From the NCBI RefSeq assembly GCF_028689295.1, contig NZ_JAQTWL010000010.1, positions 1 to 64,000 of the forward strand: a stretch of 64,000 nucleotides of DNA, in the 5' to 3' direction. This stretch comes from Rhodoferax sp. Lineage in GTDB: Bacteria > Pseudomonadota > Gammaproteobacteria > Burkholderiales > Burkholderiaceae_C. This document shows, one piece after another, positions 46,429 through 54,300 of this stretch (within the stretch, counting starts at the first letter, position 1; each line of letters begins with the position of its first letter). The notes under the pieces were generated by a model. It did not search any database. It saw only the letters and a list, made by a program, of their open reading frames with translations, and had not been told where the DNA came from. The position numbers were made by a program, and so were the translations under genes.

Positions 46429-47493
46429 TCAGCAAATGCGCGGCAATTGCTCGCCGGCCAGCCAATCGACGATGCGCCGGCCACCGAAGGCGGTGGTGAG
46501 TTGCACAAAATGGTGGTCGTCGGCCAGCACATCGCCGATTTGTGCGGCATTCGTTCCCAGTGGATGCGCGTGCATCACATCCAGCAACTGTTGCGCGTCG
46601 GCAGCGGCGCAAATCACGATCAGCTTGCCTTCGTTGGCCACATAGAGCGGGTCCAAACCCAGGAACTCGCAGGCGGCGGCCACCACCGGCTTGATCGGAA
46701 TGGCTTTCTCGTGCAGCATCATGCCCACGCCGGATTGCCCGGCAATTTCGTTCAGGGTGGAGGCCAGCCCGCCGCGGGTCGGGTCGCGCAGACAGCGGAT
46801 GTCGGCACCGGTGGCGAGCAGCCTGGCAATCAGGCCATGCAGCGCAGCGGTGTCCGATGCAATGGCCGCCTCAAACGTCAGGTTTTCGCGCTGGCTCATG
46901 ATGGCCACGCCGTGATCTCCCATGTCGCCAGACACCAGCACCACATCGCCCGGACGGGCACGGGCGCCGCCCAGTTCCAGTCCATCAGGCAACACGCCAA
47001 CGCCGGTGGTGGTGATGAAAATGCCGTCACCCTTGCCGCGCTCCACGACCTTGGTGTCACCGGTGACCACCGGCACACCGGCGTCGCTTGCGGCGCGCGC
47101 CATGGACTCGACGATACGGGCAAGGTCGCCCAGGGCAAAGCCTTCTTCCAGAATAAAACCGGCTGCCAGATAAAGCGGTGTGGCGCCCATCACGGCCACA
47201 TCGTTGAGTGTGCCGTGCACCGACAAACAACCGATGTCGCCGCCCGGGAAAAACAGCGGCGAGACCACATGGCAGTCGGTGGACATCACCAGCCGTGCCG
47301 GTTGGCCACCCAGCACGGGCGCGGGCAACACCGCGCCGTCATTGCCCTGGCCCAGATAGGCGTTGCCCAGGTGTTTGGCAAACAGCTCCGAGATCAGTTG
47401 AACCATGGCGCGACCGCCGGAGCCATGCGTCATGTCGACCCGGCCGTGTTTCAGGTCGAGCGGACGGATGTAGCCGCGTTTGACTTCACTCAT
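46429..47493 (-). CDS. hypE: hydrogenase maturation protein HypE
   Basis: A 354-residue protein of the PurM/ThiL ATPase fold that dehydrates a carbamoyl group on its C-terminal cysteine to thiocyanate, the source of CN ligands. The protein ends PRIC, with the essential Cys last. HGSGG near residue 24, GNDGAVL and LASTLNEIA support the family. Its ATG overlaps the hypD stop by one base (TGATG). Confidence 0.96.
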   Translation of the reverse strand: MSEVKRGYIRPLDLKHGRVDMTHGSGGRAMVQLISELFAKHLGNAYLGQGNDGAVLPAPVLGGQPARLVMSTDCHVVSPLFFPGGDIGCLSVHGTLNDVAVMGATPLYLAAGFILEEGFALGDLARIVESMARAASDAGVPVVTGDTKVVERGKGDGIFITTTGVGVLPDGLELGGARARPGDVVLVSGDMGDHGVAIMSQRENLTFEAAIASDTAALHGLIARLLATGADIRCLRDPTRGGLASTLNEIAGQSGVGMMLHEKAIPIKPVVAAACEFLGLDPLYVANEGKLIVICAAADAQQLLDVMHAHPLGTNAAQIGDVLADDHHFVQLTTAFGGRRIVDWLAGEQLPRIC

Positions 47494-48620
47494 CAGTTCA
47501 TATCCTTGTAACGGCCGTAACTGTAGTGCGCCGCGCAGGCGCCTTCGCTGCTGACCATGCACGAGCCCACCGGGTTCTCGGGGGTGCAGACGGTGCCAAA
47601 AATATTGCAGTCCTGCGGGCGCTTGACGCCACGCAAAATCGCGCCGCATTCGCAGGCCTTGTTGTCGGGCACCGAGGTGTAGTCCATGTTGAAGCGGCGC
47701 TCGGCGTCGAAGGCGCCATATTTTTCGCGGATTTTCAGGGCCGAATAGGGCACCACGGACAGGCCGCGCCATTCGAATTCACGGCGCAGCTCGAACACCT
47801 CGGCCACGCGGTCTTGCGCCTTGCGGTTGCCGTCGCGGCTCACGGCGCGGGCAAATTCGTTTTCGACCTCGGCTCGGCCGTCGTTGACCTGGGCGATCAG
47901 CATCAGGATGGCCTGCATCACGTCGAGTGGCTCAAAGCCGGCAATCACCACCGGCTTGCGGTATTCTTCGGCAAAAAATTCATAGGGCCGGCTGCCGATC
48001 ACGGTCGAGACGTGCGCCGGGCCGATGAAGCCGTCGATTGGCACCGTGCCCCACTGGCGCACCTCGGGCGACTCCAGAATCTGGGTGATGGCGGCAGGTG
48101 TGAGCACATGGCAACACAGCACGCTGAAGTTGGCGAGCTGCTCCTGAGCGGCCTGCAGGATGGCCAGTGCGGTCGGCGGTGTGGTGGTCTCGAAGCCGAT
48201 GGCAAAAAACACCACTTCGCGGCCCGGGTTGTCGCGCGCAATCTGCAAGGCATCGAGCGTGGAATACACCATGCGGATGTCGCCGCCGCGCGCTTTCGCC
48301 TTCATCAGAGACAAGCCCTCAGAGGCCGGCACACGCAAGATATCACCGTAGCTGCACAAAATCACGTTTTGCTTGAGCGCCAGGTTGATGGCCATGTCGA
48401 TGCGGCCAATCGGCAGCACACACACCGGGCAACCGGGGCCGTGCACCATGCGGACATTGGTTGGTAGCAGATCGCTCAGGCCGTAGCGCGAAATGGCATG
48501 GGTGTGGCCGCCGCAAAATTCCATGAAACTGTAGTTGCGCTCGGGCTGAGCCAAGCCCGCAATCTTCCCGGCCAGCGTTTGAGCCACCGCGCCATCGCGA
48601 AACTCGTCGATGTATTTCAT
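47493..48620 (-). CDS. hypD: hydrogenase maturation protein HypD
   Basis: A 375-residue [4Fe-4S] protein. With HypC it forms the scaffold where Fe(CN)2CO is assembled. Motifs: FCGGHTHAI near residue 38, GPGCPVCVLP near residue 65, and GFETTTPPTA near residue 150; cluster cysteines near the C-terminus (CECGAILRG, VGSCMVSSEG, GACAAHY). Overlaps hypC upstream by 4 nt and hypE by 1 nt. Confidence 0.97.
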   Translation of the reverse strand: MKYIDEFRDGAVAQTLAGKIAGLAQPERNYSFMEFCGGHTHAISRYGLSDLLPTNVRMVHGPGCPVCVLPIGRIDMAINLALKQNVILCSYGDILRVPASEGLSLMKAKARGGDIRMVYSTLDALQIARDNPGREVVFFAIGFETTTPPTALAILQAAQEQLANFSVLCCHVLTPAAITQILESPEVRQWGTVPIDGFIGPAHVSTVIGSRPYEFFAEEYRKPVVIAGFEPLDVMQAILMLIAQVNDGRAEVENEFARAVSRDGNRKAQDRVAEVFELRREFEWRGLSVVPYSALKIREKYGAFDAERRFNMDYTSVPDNKACECGAILRGVKRPQDCNIFGTVCTPENPVGSCMVSSEGACAAHYSYGRYKDMN

Positions 48621-48859
48621 GGCGTCGTCAGGGCTGACTCAGACATTTCCGAGAACAGCGCCAGCGTGCGCTCGGCCTCTTCGGGATCGAGCTTGGAAAG
48701 CGCGTAACCCACGTGCAAAATCACGTAGTCGCCCACCTGCACATCGTCGAGCAGCGCCAGCGAGATTTCTTTCTTGACCCCGCCCAGGTCCACCATGGCG
48801 TGCTCGCTTTTTTGGCCACAGCCCACTTCAATCACCTTGACCGGTAGTGCTAAACACAT
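48617..48859 (-). CDS. hypC: hydrogenase maturation chaperone HypC
   Basis: An 80-residue HypC starting MCLALPVKV; Cys2 is the iron ligand shared with HypD. The DYVILHVGYALSKLD segment is conserved. It overlaps hypF by 10 nt and hypD by 4 nt. A second HypC-type protein, HupF, is encoded at 53529-53795; that one probably serves the specific large subunit. Confidence 0.95.
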   Translation of the reverse strand: MCLALPVKVIEVGCGQKSEHAMVDLGGVKKEISLALLDDVQVGDYVILHVGYALSKLDPEEAERTLALFSEMSESALTTP

Positions 48860-51177
48860 CTGTTTGTCTCCAAAGATTGCAAGGCCACCCAGGCCTGCCC
48901 GAGCGCGATGCTGGCGTCGCCGGGCGAGGTGCGAAGCGGTGCCAGCACCGTGATGCCATTGTGTTGCAGATTTTGCCTCAGCTGAGACGTGAGCAGGGTG
49001 TTAAGAAAGCAGCCACCGCCCCAGGCCAGGGTATTCAAACCGGTGGTTTTGGCGGCTTGAAGCCCCCATTCAGTCAAGGCCATCACCAGGGTGGCATGGA
49101 ACACGGCGGCGGCGTGTTGCACGTTGCGTGTATCGATCAGCGCGCCCAGCACGGGCAGCAGATCAAGCTGGCCGTCGTCGCTGATTAAATAGCCACCCGG
49201 CATGGGGTTCGGCCAGCCGTGGGAATCGATGAATAGCGTGGCCGCCTGCTCCAGCAGGATGGCGGCTTGGGCCTCGTAAGCCATACTGTGGCTCAGGCCG
49301 AGCAGGCCCGCGCCAGCATCGAATACCCGGCCCATGCTCGACGTGCGCGGGCTATTGAGCTGGCGCACCAGCATGGCTGTCACGGTGCTGGCCGCCAGAT
49401 TCTGAAATCGTGGCGCAATCTCGGCGTTGCGGCCGAGCTCATGCAGCGCGGCGGCCGCCATTCGCCAAGGCTCGCGCGCCGCCCGGTCACCGCCCGGCAT
49501 GGGCAGAGGGCGCAGGTGACCCAGGCGCTCGCATTGTGCGCCATCGATGTGCAGCAGTTCGCCGCCCCAGGCTGTGCCGTCCGTGCCCAGGCCGACACCA
49601 TCGAGCGCCAGCCCCAGGAGCGGGCCGTGCCAGCCGTGTTCGGCACACACCGCAGCGATGTGGGCGTGGTGGTGTTGCACGGCCATGGTGGGCAGGCCAT
49701 GCTGTTGCGCATAGGCCATGGCGGCGCGCGTGCTGTAGTCGTCGGGGTGCAGATCGTGCGCCACACATTGCGGCTTGACATCCAGCAAATCGCACAAGCG
49801 CCGCACCGTTTCATCCTGAAAGTGGCAGCTGGCGGCGTTGTCCAGGCTGCCGATGTGGGGCGACAAAAAGGCCTCGTGGCCGCGCGTGACGCAGACCGTG
49901 TTTTTCAGGTGGCTGCCAAAAGCCAGCACCGACGCCCCGGACTGCGGCAGGGCAATGGCGGCCGGTGCGTAGCCACGGCTGCGGCGTATGAATTGCGCCG
50001 CGCCCGCCGCCACCTGCAGCACGCTGTCGTCGCAGCGCGCCACGATGTCGCGGTCATGGTCCAGAAAAGCATCGGCAATGCCCGCCAGCCGGGTCTGTGC
50101 CTCGGCCGTGTCGCGCACGACGGGCTCACCGCCCGGGTTGGCGCTGGTCATCACCAGAATCAGCGCTTGCGGCTGGTCAAGCCAGGCCGTGCCATCGGGC
50201 CGGCCAGCAGCTTCATGAAACAACAAAAAATGGATCGGCGTGGTGGGCAGCATCACTCCCAGACTCAGCAGGCCGGGAGCGACACCAGGCAGGGCCGCAT
50301 CGCAACCAGCCTGGGCGCGCAGCAGCACGATGGGGCGCTCGCGGCTTTCCAGCAGGGCGCGCTCGGCCGCTGGTACCTGCGCATAGGGCGCCACGCTGGC
50401 GGCGTTGGCCAGCATCACGGCCAAGGGTTTGGCTTCGCGGTTCTTGAGCAAGCGCAGCCGCGCCACCGCCTCCGGGTTGCGCGCATCGCAGACCAGGTGG
50501 AAACCGCCCAGGCCCTTGATGGCGACGATCTGGCCGTTTTGCAGAAGTTGCAGGGTGCGTGCGATGGGGTCGCCAGCGAGGGGCCGGCCCTGTGCATCGG
50601 ACAAACTTAAACGAGGCCCGCATTGCGGGCAACAGGTGGTCTCGGCATGAAAACGGCGGTTGGCCGGCGCGGTGTAGTCAAGGCTGCAGGCCGGGCACAG
50701 CGGGAACGCCGCCATGCTGGTCTGCGGCCGGTCGTAGGGCAGGGCGCGGGTCACGGTGTAGCGCGGCCCGCAATGGGTGCAGGTGATGAAGGCGTGGCGA
50801 TGGCGCCGATTGGTCGGGTCGAACAGTTCGCTGAGGCACTCGGCACAGACCGCCACGTCAGGGCCAATCGCGGTGGCGGCCTGACCCGACTGGCTGGCGA
50901 TGATGCTGAAAGCAGTGAACGGCTCTGCCGCCAGTTCCTGCGCCTGCACGCTGTCAACGCGTGCCAGCGGCGGCGCATCGGTGCGCAGGCGCTGTTGCAA
51001 CTCGGCCAAAGCTGGCGGGCCGCCCTGGGCCAGGATTTCGACCCCCTGGGAATCGTTGCGCACCCAGCCGCGCAGGCCGAGTTGCTCGGCCAGGCGCCAG
51101 ACAAAGGGCCTGAAACCAACCCCTTGCACAATGCCGGTGACGCGGATGTGCTGCGAAAGCAAGGCCGATAACGCCAT
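48850..51177 (-). CDS. hypF: carbamoyltransferase HypF
   Basis: A 775-residue enzyme that makes the carbamoyl group for CN from carbamoyl phosphate. Domains: acylphosphatase (residues 1-90, VTGIVQGVGFRPFVWRLAEQ), two zinc fingers (CAECLSELFDP, CTHCGPRYT, CPACSLDY and CCPQCGP), a YrdC domain (KNREAKPLAVM), and a Kae1-like carbamoyltransferase domain with HHHAHIAAV. The ATG at 51177 gives [15 protein letters not shown] and overlaps the hypB stop by one base. Confidence 0.96.
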   Translation of the reverse strand: MALSALLSQHIRVTGIVQGVGFRPFVWRLAEQLGLRGWVRNDSQGVEILAQGGPPALAELQQRLRTDAPPLARVDSVQAQELAAEPFTAFSIIASQSGQAATAIGPDVAVCAECLSELFDPTNRRHRHAFITCTHCGPRYTVTRALPYDRPQTSMAAFPLCPACSLDYTAPANRRFHAETTCCPQCGPRLSLSDAQGRPLAGDPIARTLQLLQNGQIVAIKGLGGFHLVCDARNPEAVARLRLLKNREAKPLAVMLANAASVAPYAQVPAAERALLESRERPIVLLRAQAGCDAALPGVAPGLLSLGVMLPTTPIHFLLFHEAAGRPDGTAWLDQPQALILVMTSANPGGEPVVRDTAEAQTRLAGIADAFLDHDRDIVARCDDSVLQVAAGAAQFIRRSRGYAPAAIALPQSGASVLAFGSHLKNTVCVTRGHEAFLSPHIGSLDNAASCHFQDETVRRLCDLLDVKPQCVAHDLHPDDYSTRAAMAYAQQHGLPTMAVQHHHAHIAAVCAEHGWHGPLLGLALDGVGLGTDGTAWGGELLHIDGAQCERLGHLRPLPMPGGDRAAREPWRMAAAALHELGRNAEIAPRFQNLAASTVTAMLVRQLNSPRTSSMGRVFDAGAGLLGLSHSMAYEAQAAILLEQAATLFIDSHGWPNPMPGGYLISDDGQLDLLPVLGALIDTRNVQHAAAVFHATLVMALTEWGLQAAKTTGLNTLAWGGGCFLNTLLTSQLRQNLQHNGITVLAPLRTSPGDASIALGQAWVALQSLETNRCV

Positions 51178-52148
51178 CAGGCCGGTGCGTTTGATCTGGC
51201 TTGTTCTTGAGCTTCGAGTTGCGCCTTCAGGTGCGCGACTTGGGCCTGCAGGCTGGCCATGGTTTGTGATTTGACAGCATGGGCTTGGGCGATACCGTCG
51301 CGCAGATAGGCCAGCCACTCGCCCATGCCTTCTCCGCTGGTGGCGCTGAGCTGGATCACCTTGATCTGCGGATTAACACGGCGCGCGTAGGCTATTGCCG
51401 CATCCACATCGTAAGTCAGATGCGGCAGCAGGTCGATCTTGTTGAGCAGCATCAGGCCGGCGGCGCGGAACATGTCGGGGTATTTGATGGGTTTGTCCTC
51501 GCCCTCGGTCACCGACAGGATCACCACCTTGTGCGCCTCGCCCAAATCGAACGCAGCCGGGCACACCAGGTTGCCCACGTTTTCGATCAGCAGCAGCGCA
51601 TCGTCCGCCAGCTGGAGTTGGGCCATGGCGTGGCCCACCATGTGCGCGTCCAGGTGGCAACCCTTGCCGGTGTTGATCTGGATGGCTTGCGCGCCGCTGG
51701 CGCGAATGCGGTCGGCGTCCTGGCTGGTTTGCTGGTCGCCCTCGATCACGGCAACCGGGAACGAGCCCAGCAGCTCGATGGTTTTGCACAACAACGTGGT
51801 CTTGCCCGAACCCGGACTCGACACCAGATTGAGCGCAAAAATACCGCGCTCGCAAAGCTGCTGCCGGTTGCGCGCGGCATAGGCGTTGTTCTTGGCCAGG
51901 ATGTCCTGCTCGATCTGCACCATGCGGGTGGGTGGCAGGCCGGCTGCATGCGAATGCGCCGGCGTAGCGTCATGCGTGTGTTCATGCGCATGCCCGTGAT
52001 CGTGCGCCTGGTCATGCTGATGCTCGTGCGCATGGGGGTGCTCATGGGAATGACGAGTGCCATCGGCGTGCACATGCTCATGCGCGTGCGTCGCTGCCGC
52101 GCCTTCGATATTGACTTCGCCTTCACCACAACCACAGGTCACACACAT
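51177..52148 (-). CDS. hypB: nickel-binding GTPase HypB
   Basis: A 323-residue GTPase delivering nickel to the large subunit with HypA. N-terminal CVTCGCG is the high-affinity Ni site of the E. coli type. Residues about 21-68 carry roughly 19 histidines in HxH series, a nickel-storage stretch. P-loop SSPGSGKTT and NKIDLLP (G4) follow. The C-terminal 35 residues ([18 protein letters not shown]) look like a short coiled coil, an extension not usual in HypB. Separated from hypA by 97 nt containing a hairpin repeat. Confidence 0.95.
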   Translation of the reverse strand: MCVTCGCGEGEVNIEGAAATHAHEHVHADGTRHSHEHPHAHEHQHDQAHDHGHAHEHTHDATPAHSHAAGLPPTRMVQIEQDILAKNNAYAARNRQQLCERGIFALNLVSSPGSGKTTLLCKTIELLGSFPVAVIEGDQQTSQDADRIRASGAQAIQINTGKGCHLDAHMVGHAMAQLQLADDALLLIENVGNLVCPAAFDLGEAHKVVILSVTEGEDKPIKYPDMFRAAGLMLLNKIDLLPHLTYDVDAAIAYARRVNPQIKVIQLSATSGEGMGEWLAYLRDGIAQAHAVKSQTMASLQAQVAHLKAQLEAQEQARSNAPA

Positions 52149-52182
52149 CGTATTTCTCCTCGATTTAATCCGCTGGGGGCAG

Positions 52183-52237
52183 AGCTTGTGGGGCGGGTTT
52201 CAACCCGCCATGGCCGACTGAAGTCGGCCCCACAGCT
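52183..52237. repeat. cloverleaf-like REP element between hypA and hypB
   Basis: An outer stem TGTGGGG/CCCCACA (52187-52193 with 52228-52234) encloses two perfect hairpins: GGCGGGTT-tc-AACCCGCC (52193-52209 with a T interposed) and GGCCGACT-ga-AGTCGGCC (52212-52229). Each arm has a two-base loop. It is inside an otherwise tightly packed operon, and could act as an mRNA stability or attenuation element. I see no second copy in the window. Confidence 0.65.
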
Positions 52238-52245
52238 GCAATGCT

Positions 52246-52587
52246 TCATGATACTTCCAGCTCCTTCACCCGCATTTCGGTGCCGCCTGTCACTTGCAGT
52301 TGGAAGCCGCCACAGCTCGGGCATTCACCAAAAACTTCGGTCATGGGCACGGTTCTGGCGCAGACCATGCACCAGCCCCGGCCGGGTGTGGTAATGATCT
52401 CCAGTCTGGCACCATCGGCTACGCTGCCACGGGTGACGGCATCAAAACAAAAGGCCATGGCTTGCGGCTCCACGCCCGAGAGCAGGCCAATTTCCAGCCA
52501 GACGGCGGTCACCTTGTTGAATTGGTCCTTGCGCGCGGCGTCTTCAACGAGTTGCAGCACGCCTTCGGCCAGCGACATTTCATGCAT
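52246..52587 (-). CDS. hypA: nickel metallochaperone HypA
   Basis: A 113-residue protein. The N-terminal MHEMSLAEGV supplies the nickel ligand His2, and a zinc site is formed by CMVC near residue 73 and CPSC near residue 89. It works with HypB to insert Ni into the large subunit. Begins 12 nt after the bacteriohemerythrin gene. Confidence 0.96.
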   Translation of the reverse strand: MHEMSLAEGVLQLVEDAARKDQFNKVTAVWLEIGLLSGVEPQAMAFCFDAVTRGSVADGARLEIITTPGRGWCMVCARTVPMTEVFGECPSCGGFQLQVTGGTEMRVKELEVS

Positions 52588-52599
52588 GGAGCGGCCGCT

Positions 52600-52995
52600 T
52601 CACAGCCCCAGTCGCACATGGTCTGCCAGCCGCTTGTCGCGGGTGGCAATGTGCTGCGTGATAAAGCCAAGCATGTCACGGGCTTTGTGCTTTAACAGGG
52701 CGCCCTCTCCGGCGATATTCTGGGAAGCCATGTCGCGCAAGACTTCGAGGATATGAGTATGGTTGTCCTGGTGCTCTTCATAGTCGTCGTAGCTTTTCAT
52801 GCGCATCAGCAGTTCTTCGGACATGAAATGCGCTTCGCTGTAATCTATCAGATCACTGATGATCTGATGGACTGTGGTGGCCGTCGCCCCGGCTTCAAGC
52901 GCCAGGCAGAGCTTTTGCAGCAGCTCAAGCTGTACCTGATGCTCGCGGTCGGTGTCGTCGTTGGCCTTGACGTTGAATTCTTTAATGGGGGACAT
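52600..52995 (-). CDS. bacteriohemerythrin within the hydrogenase operon
   Basis: A 131-residue single-domain hemerythrin. The seven di-iron ligands are all visible: His19, His56 and Glu60 (HFMSE), His75 and His79 (HQDNH), His115 and Asp120 (HIATRD). Such proteins bind O2 reversibly and are known to deliver or scavenge O2, or sense NO. It lies between hupJ and hypA, same strand, with gaps of 33 and 12 nt, so it is cotranscribed. No hydrogenase-specific partner is known to me; protection of an O2-sensitive maturation step is a reasonable guess. Confidence 0.9.
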   Translation of the reverse strand: MSPIKEFNVKANDDTDREHQVQLELLQKLCLALEAGATATTVHQIISDLIDYSEAHFMSEELLMRMKSYDDYEEHQDNHTHILEVLRDMASQNIAGEGALLKHKARDMLGFITQHIATRDKRLADHVRLGL

Positions 52996-53028
52996 GTCTC
53001 GCCTCTCTGGTTTTCTGAAGCTTGAAGT

Positions 53029-53532
53029 TTACGATTTGTGAAAAGCCAAAAAGCCGCGCCGTGAAAGTTTCCTCGTTACCGGTTTTCGATCCACCTGTTC
53101 GACTGTGCTGTCTGCTTTGACGACAGGCGCTGTGAGCAGCCCGATCAGGGCTGCGCGCGCGGTCTGCACAGCCTCGAACTGGTTGCTGAATTTGTTCATG
53201 GGTGAAAACAGCGAGCAGCTTTGGTACTCGCCAAGTTCTTCCTCATGGCCGCCTAGAAAGGCAAAATCACCTGCCGGAAACTTGATGAAGCGGCGCTTGT
53301 TCACACCCACCGAAATCCAGCCTTGCGCGTTGCCGGGCAGCAGCGTCAGACTCATGCACCATGGTGTGACCACCATGCCCAGCCAGTTCCCCTGCCAGTG
53401 CCGGAAGTCGATGGCCTCTACCGATAGCGCCGGATTCAGGATGGGCACGTCGGCCATGCTGGTCTGCTGAACGCGAAAAAAAGCGGCAGCCACCGCTTCT
53501 TCGGGGTTGTTTGTGTGTACCCGTAGCGTCAT
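53029..53532 (-). CDS. hupJ: [NiFe]-hydrogenase assembly chaperone HybE/HupJ
   Basis: A 167-residue protein of the HybE/HupJ/HoxT family: FRHWQGNWLGMVVTPWCMSLTLLPG near residues 42-66, FPAGDFAFLGG and YQSCSLFSPM are the family signature. HybE is thought to keep immature hydrogenase subunits from premature export. The C-terminal 30 residues (DRKPVTRKLSRRGFLAFHK) are an extension with a twin-Arg-like SRRGFL, probably coincidental. Overlaps hupF by 4 nt. Confidence 0.88.
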   Translation of the reverse strand: MTLRVHTNNPEEAVAAAFFRVQQTSMADVPILNPALSVEAIDFRHWQGNWLGMVVTPWCMSLTLLPGNAQGWISVGVNKRRFIKFPAGDFAFLGGHEEELGEYQSCSLFSPMNKFSNQFEAVQTARAALIGLLTAPVVKADSTVEQVDRKPVTRKLSRRGFLAFHKS

Positions 53533-53795
53533 GCCGGCTCAATTCCGGCTGCGCCCCACAGCCGGGCATCGTGGGGCTGCGCCATGAGTTCCTGCATCAG
53601 CGCCAGTGACTCGCGGGCGCGCTCGGGCTCAATGCGTTCAAAGGCAAAACCGCCGGCCTGAATCAGCAGGTAGTCGCCCACCTGAACGTCTTCACTCAAC
53701 AGCAGCAGGCTGACGCGGCGGGTCTGGCCAAAACATTCGGTCACAGCCATGCCATCAGCCACTTCGAGCACCAATGATGGGGCGGCCAGGCACAT
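53529..53795 (-). CDS. hupF: HypC-family chaperone HupF/HoxL
   Basis: An 88-residue HypC paralogue starting MCLAAPSLV with Cys2; GDYLLIQAGGFAFERIE matches the family. Its position beside hupD and hupJ, and the separate hypC at 48617, identify it as HupF/HoxL, the chaperone carrying the Fe centre to the membrane-bound enzyme's large subunit. Its start lies inside the 3' end of hupD in another frame. Confidence 0.88.
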   Translation of the reverse strand: MCLAAPSLVLEVADGMAVTECFGQTRRVSLLLLSEDVQVGDYLLIQAGGFAFERIEPERARESLALMQELMAQPHDARLWGAAGIEPA

Positions 53796-53805
53796 ATTGA
53801 CGCTT

Positions 53806-54300
53806 TCAGACCTGCGCCGGGCTGAGCAGCGGCTCCAGCACATAGCCGCGCGCGCTCAGCTCGGCCACTGTCCTGTTCACCAGTTCGGGAATCGTGGCAG
53901 CCACGGTGGGCGTCATGTCCATGCCCAATTCGAGTGAGATTGGCTCCACGCCCAGCACCACAATTTCCTTGGGAATGGCATCGAGCAATTCCAGGCTGGC
54001 CAGCACGTCGGGCAGGCCGATCTGGTGCGGCGAGAGTTTGTCGCGAAAAAATACCGGAATCTCGTCGCCGGCAATTTTGACCAGGGTACCGGGCGCTGCA
54101 CCGGTCAAGACCACGTCAAGCACCAGCAAAAAATCGAGGTTGGAGAGGTCTTCGATCATCTCCATGCCCGAGGTACCGCCGTCGATCACCAGCACGTTGG
54201 CCGGCATCCGAAAGGCCTGCTCCAGCGCCTCGACGGCGCGCACACCGGCAGCCTCGTCGCTCAGGATGGTGTTGCCGATGCCCAGAACCACAGCGCGCAT
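53806..54300 (-). CDS. hupD: hydrogenase maturation protease HupD/HoxM
   Basis: A 164-residue endopeptidase of the HybD/HoxM family. VLGIGNTILSDEAAGV (with Glu16) and DGGTSGMEMIE near residue 41 are conserved; the Ni-recognising residues include Glu16, Asp63 and His93 by family comparison (VLDVVL and SPHQIGL segments). It should cleave the C-terminal extension of HybC after Ni insertion. It follows hybC directly with no intergenic base. Confidence 0.94.
   Translation of the reverse strand: MRAVVLGIGNTILSDEAAGVRAVEALEQAFRMPANVLVIDGGTSGMEMIEDLSNLDFLLVLDVVLTGAAPGTLVKIAGDEIPVFFRDKLSPHQIGLPDVLASLELLDAIPKEIVVLGVEPISLELGMDMTPTVAATIPELVNRTVAELSARGYVLEPLLSPAQV

Noticed and set aside
49267-50610. 447-codon ORF on the plus strand
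   Set aside because: Antisense to hypF.
53060-53500. Twin-Arg-like SRRGFL at the HupJ C-terminus as a Tat signal
   Set aside because: Tat signals are N-terminal; HybE-type chaperones are cytoplasmic.
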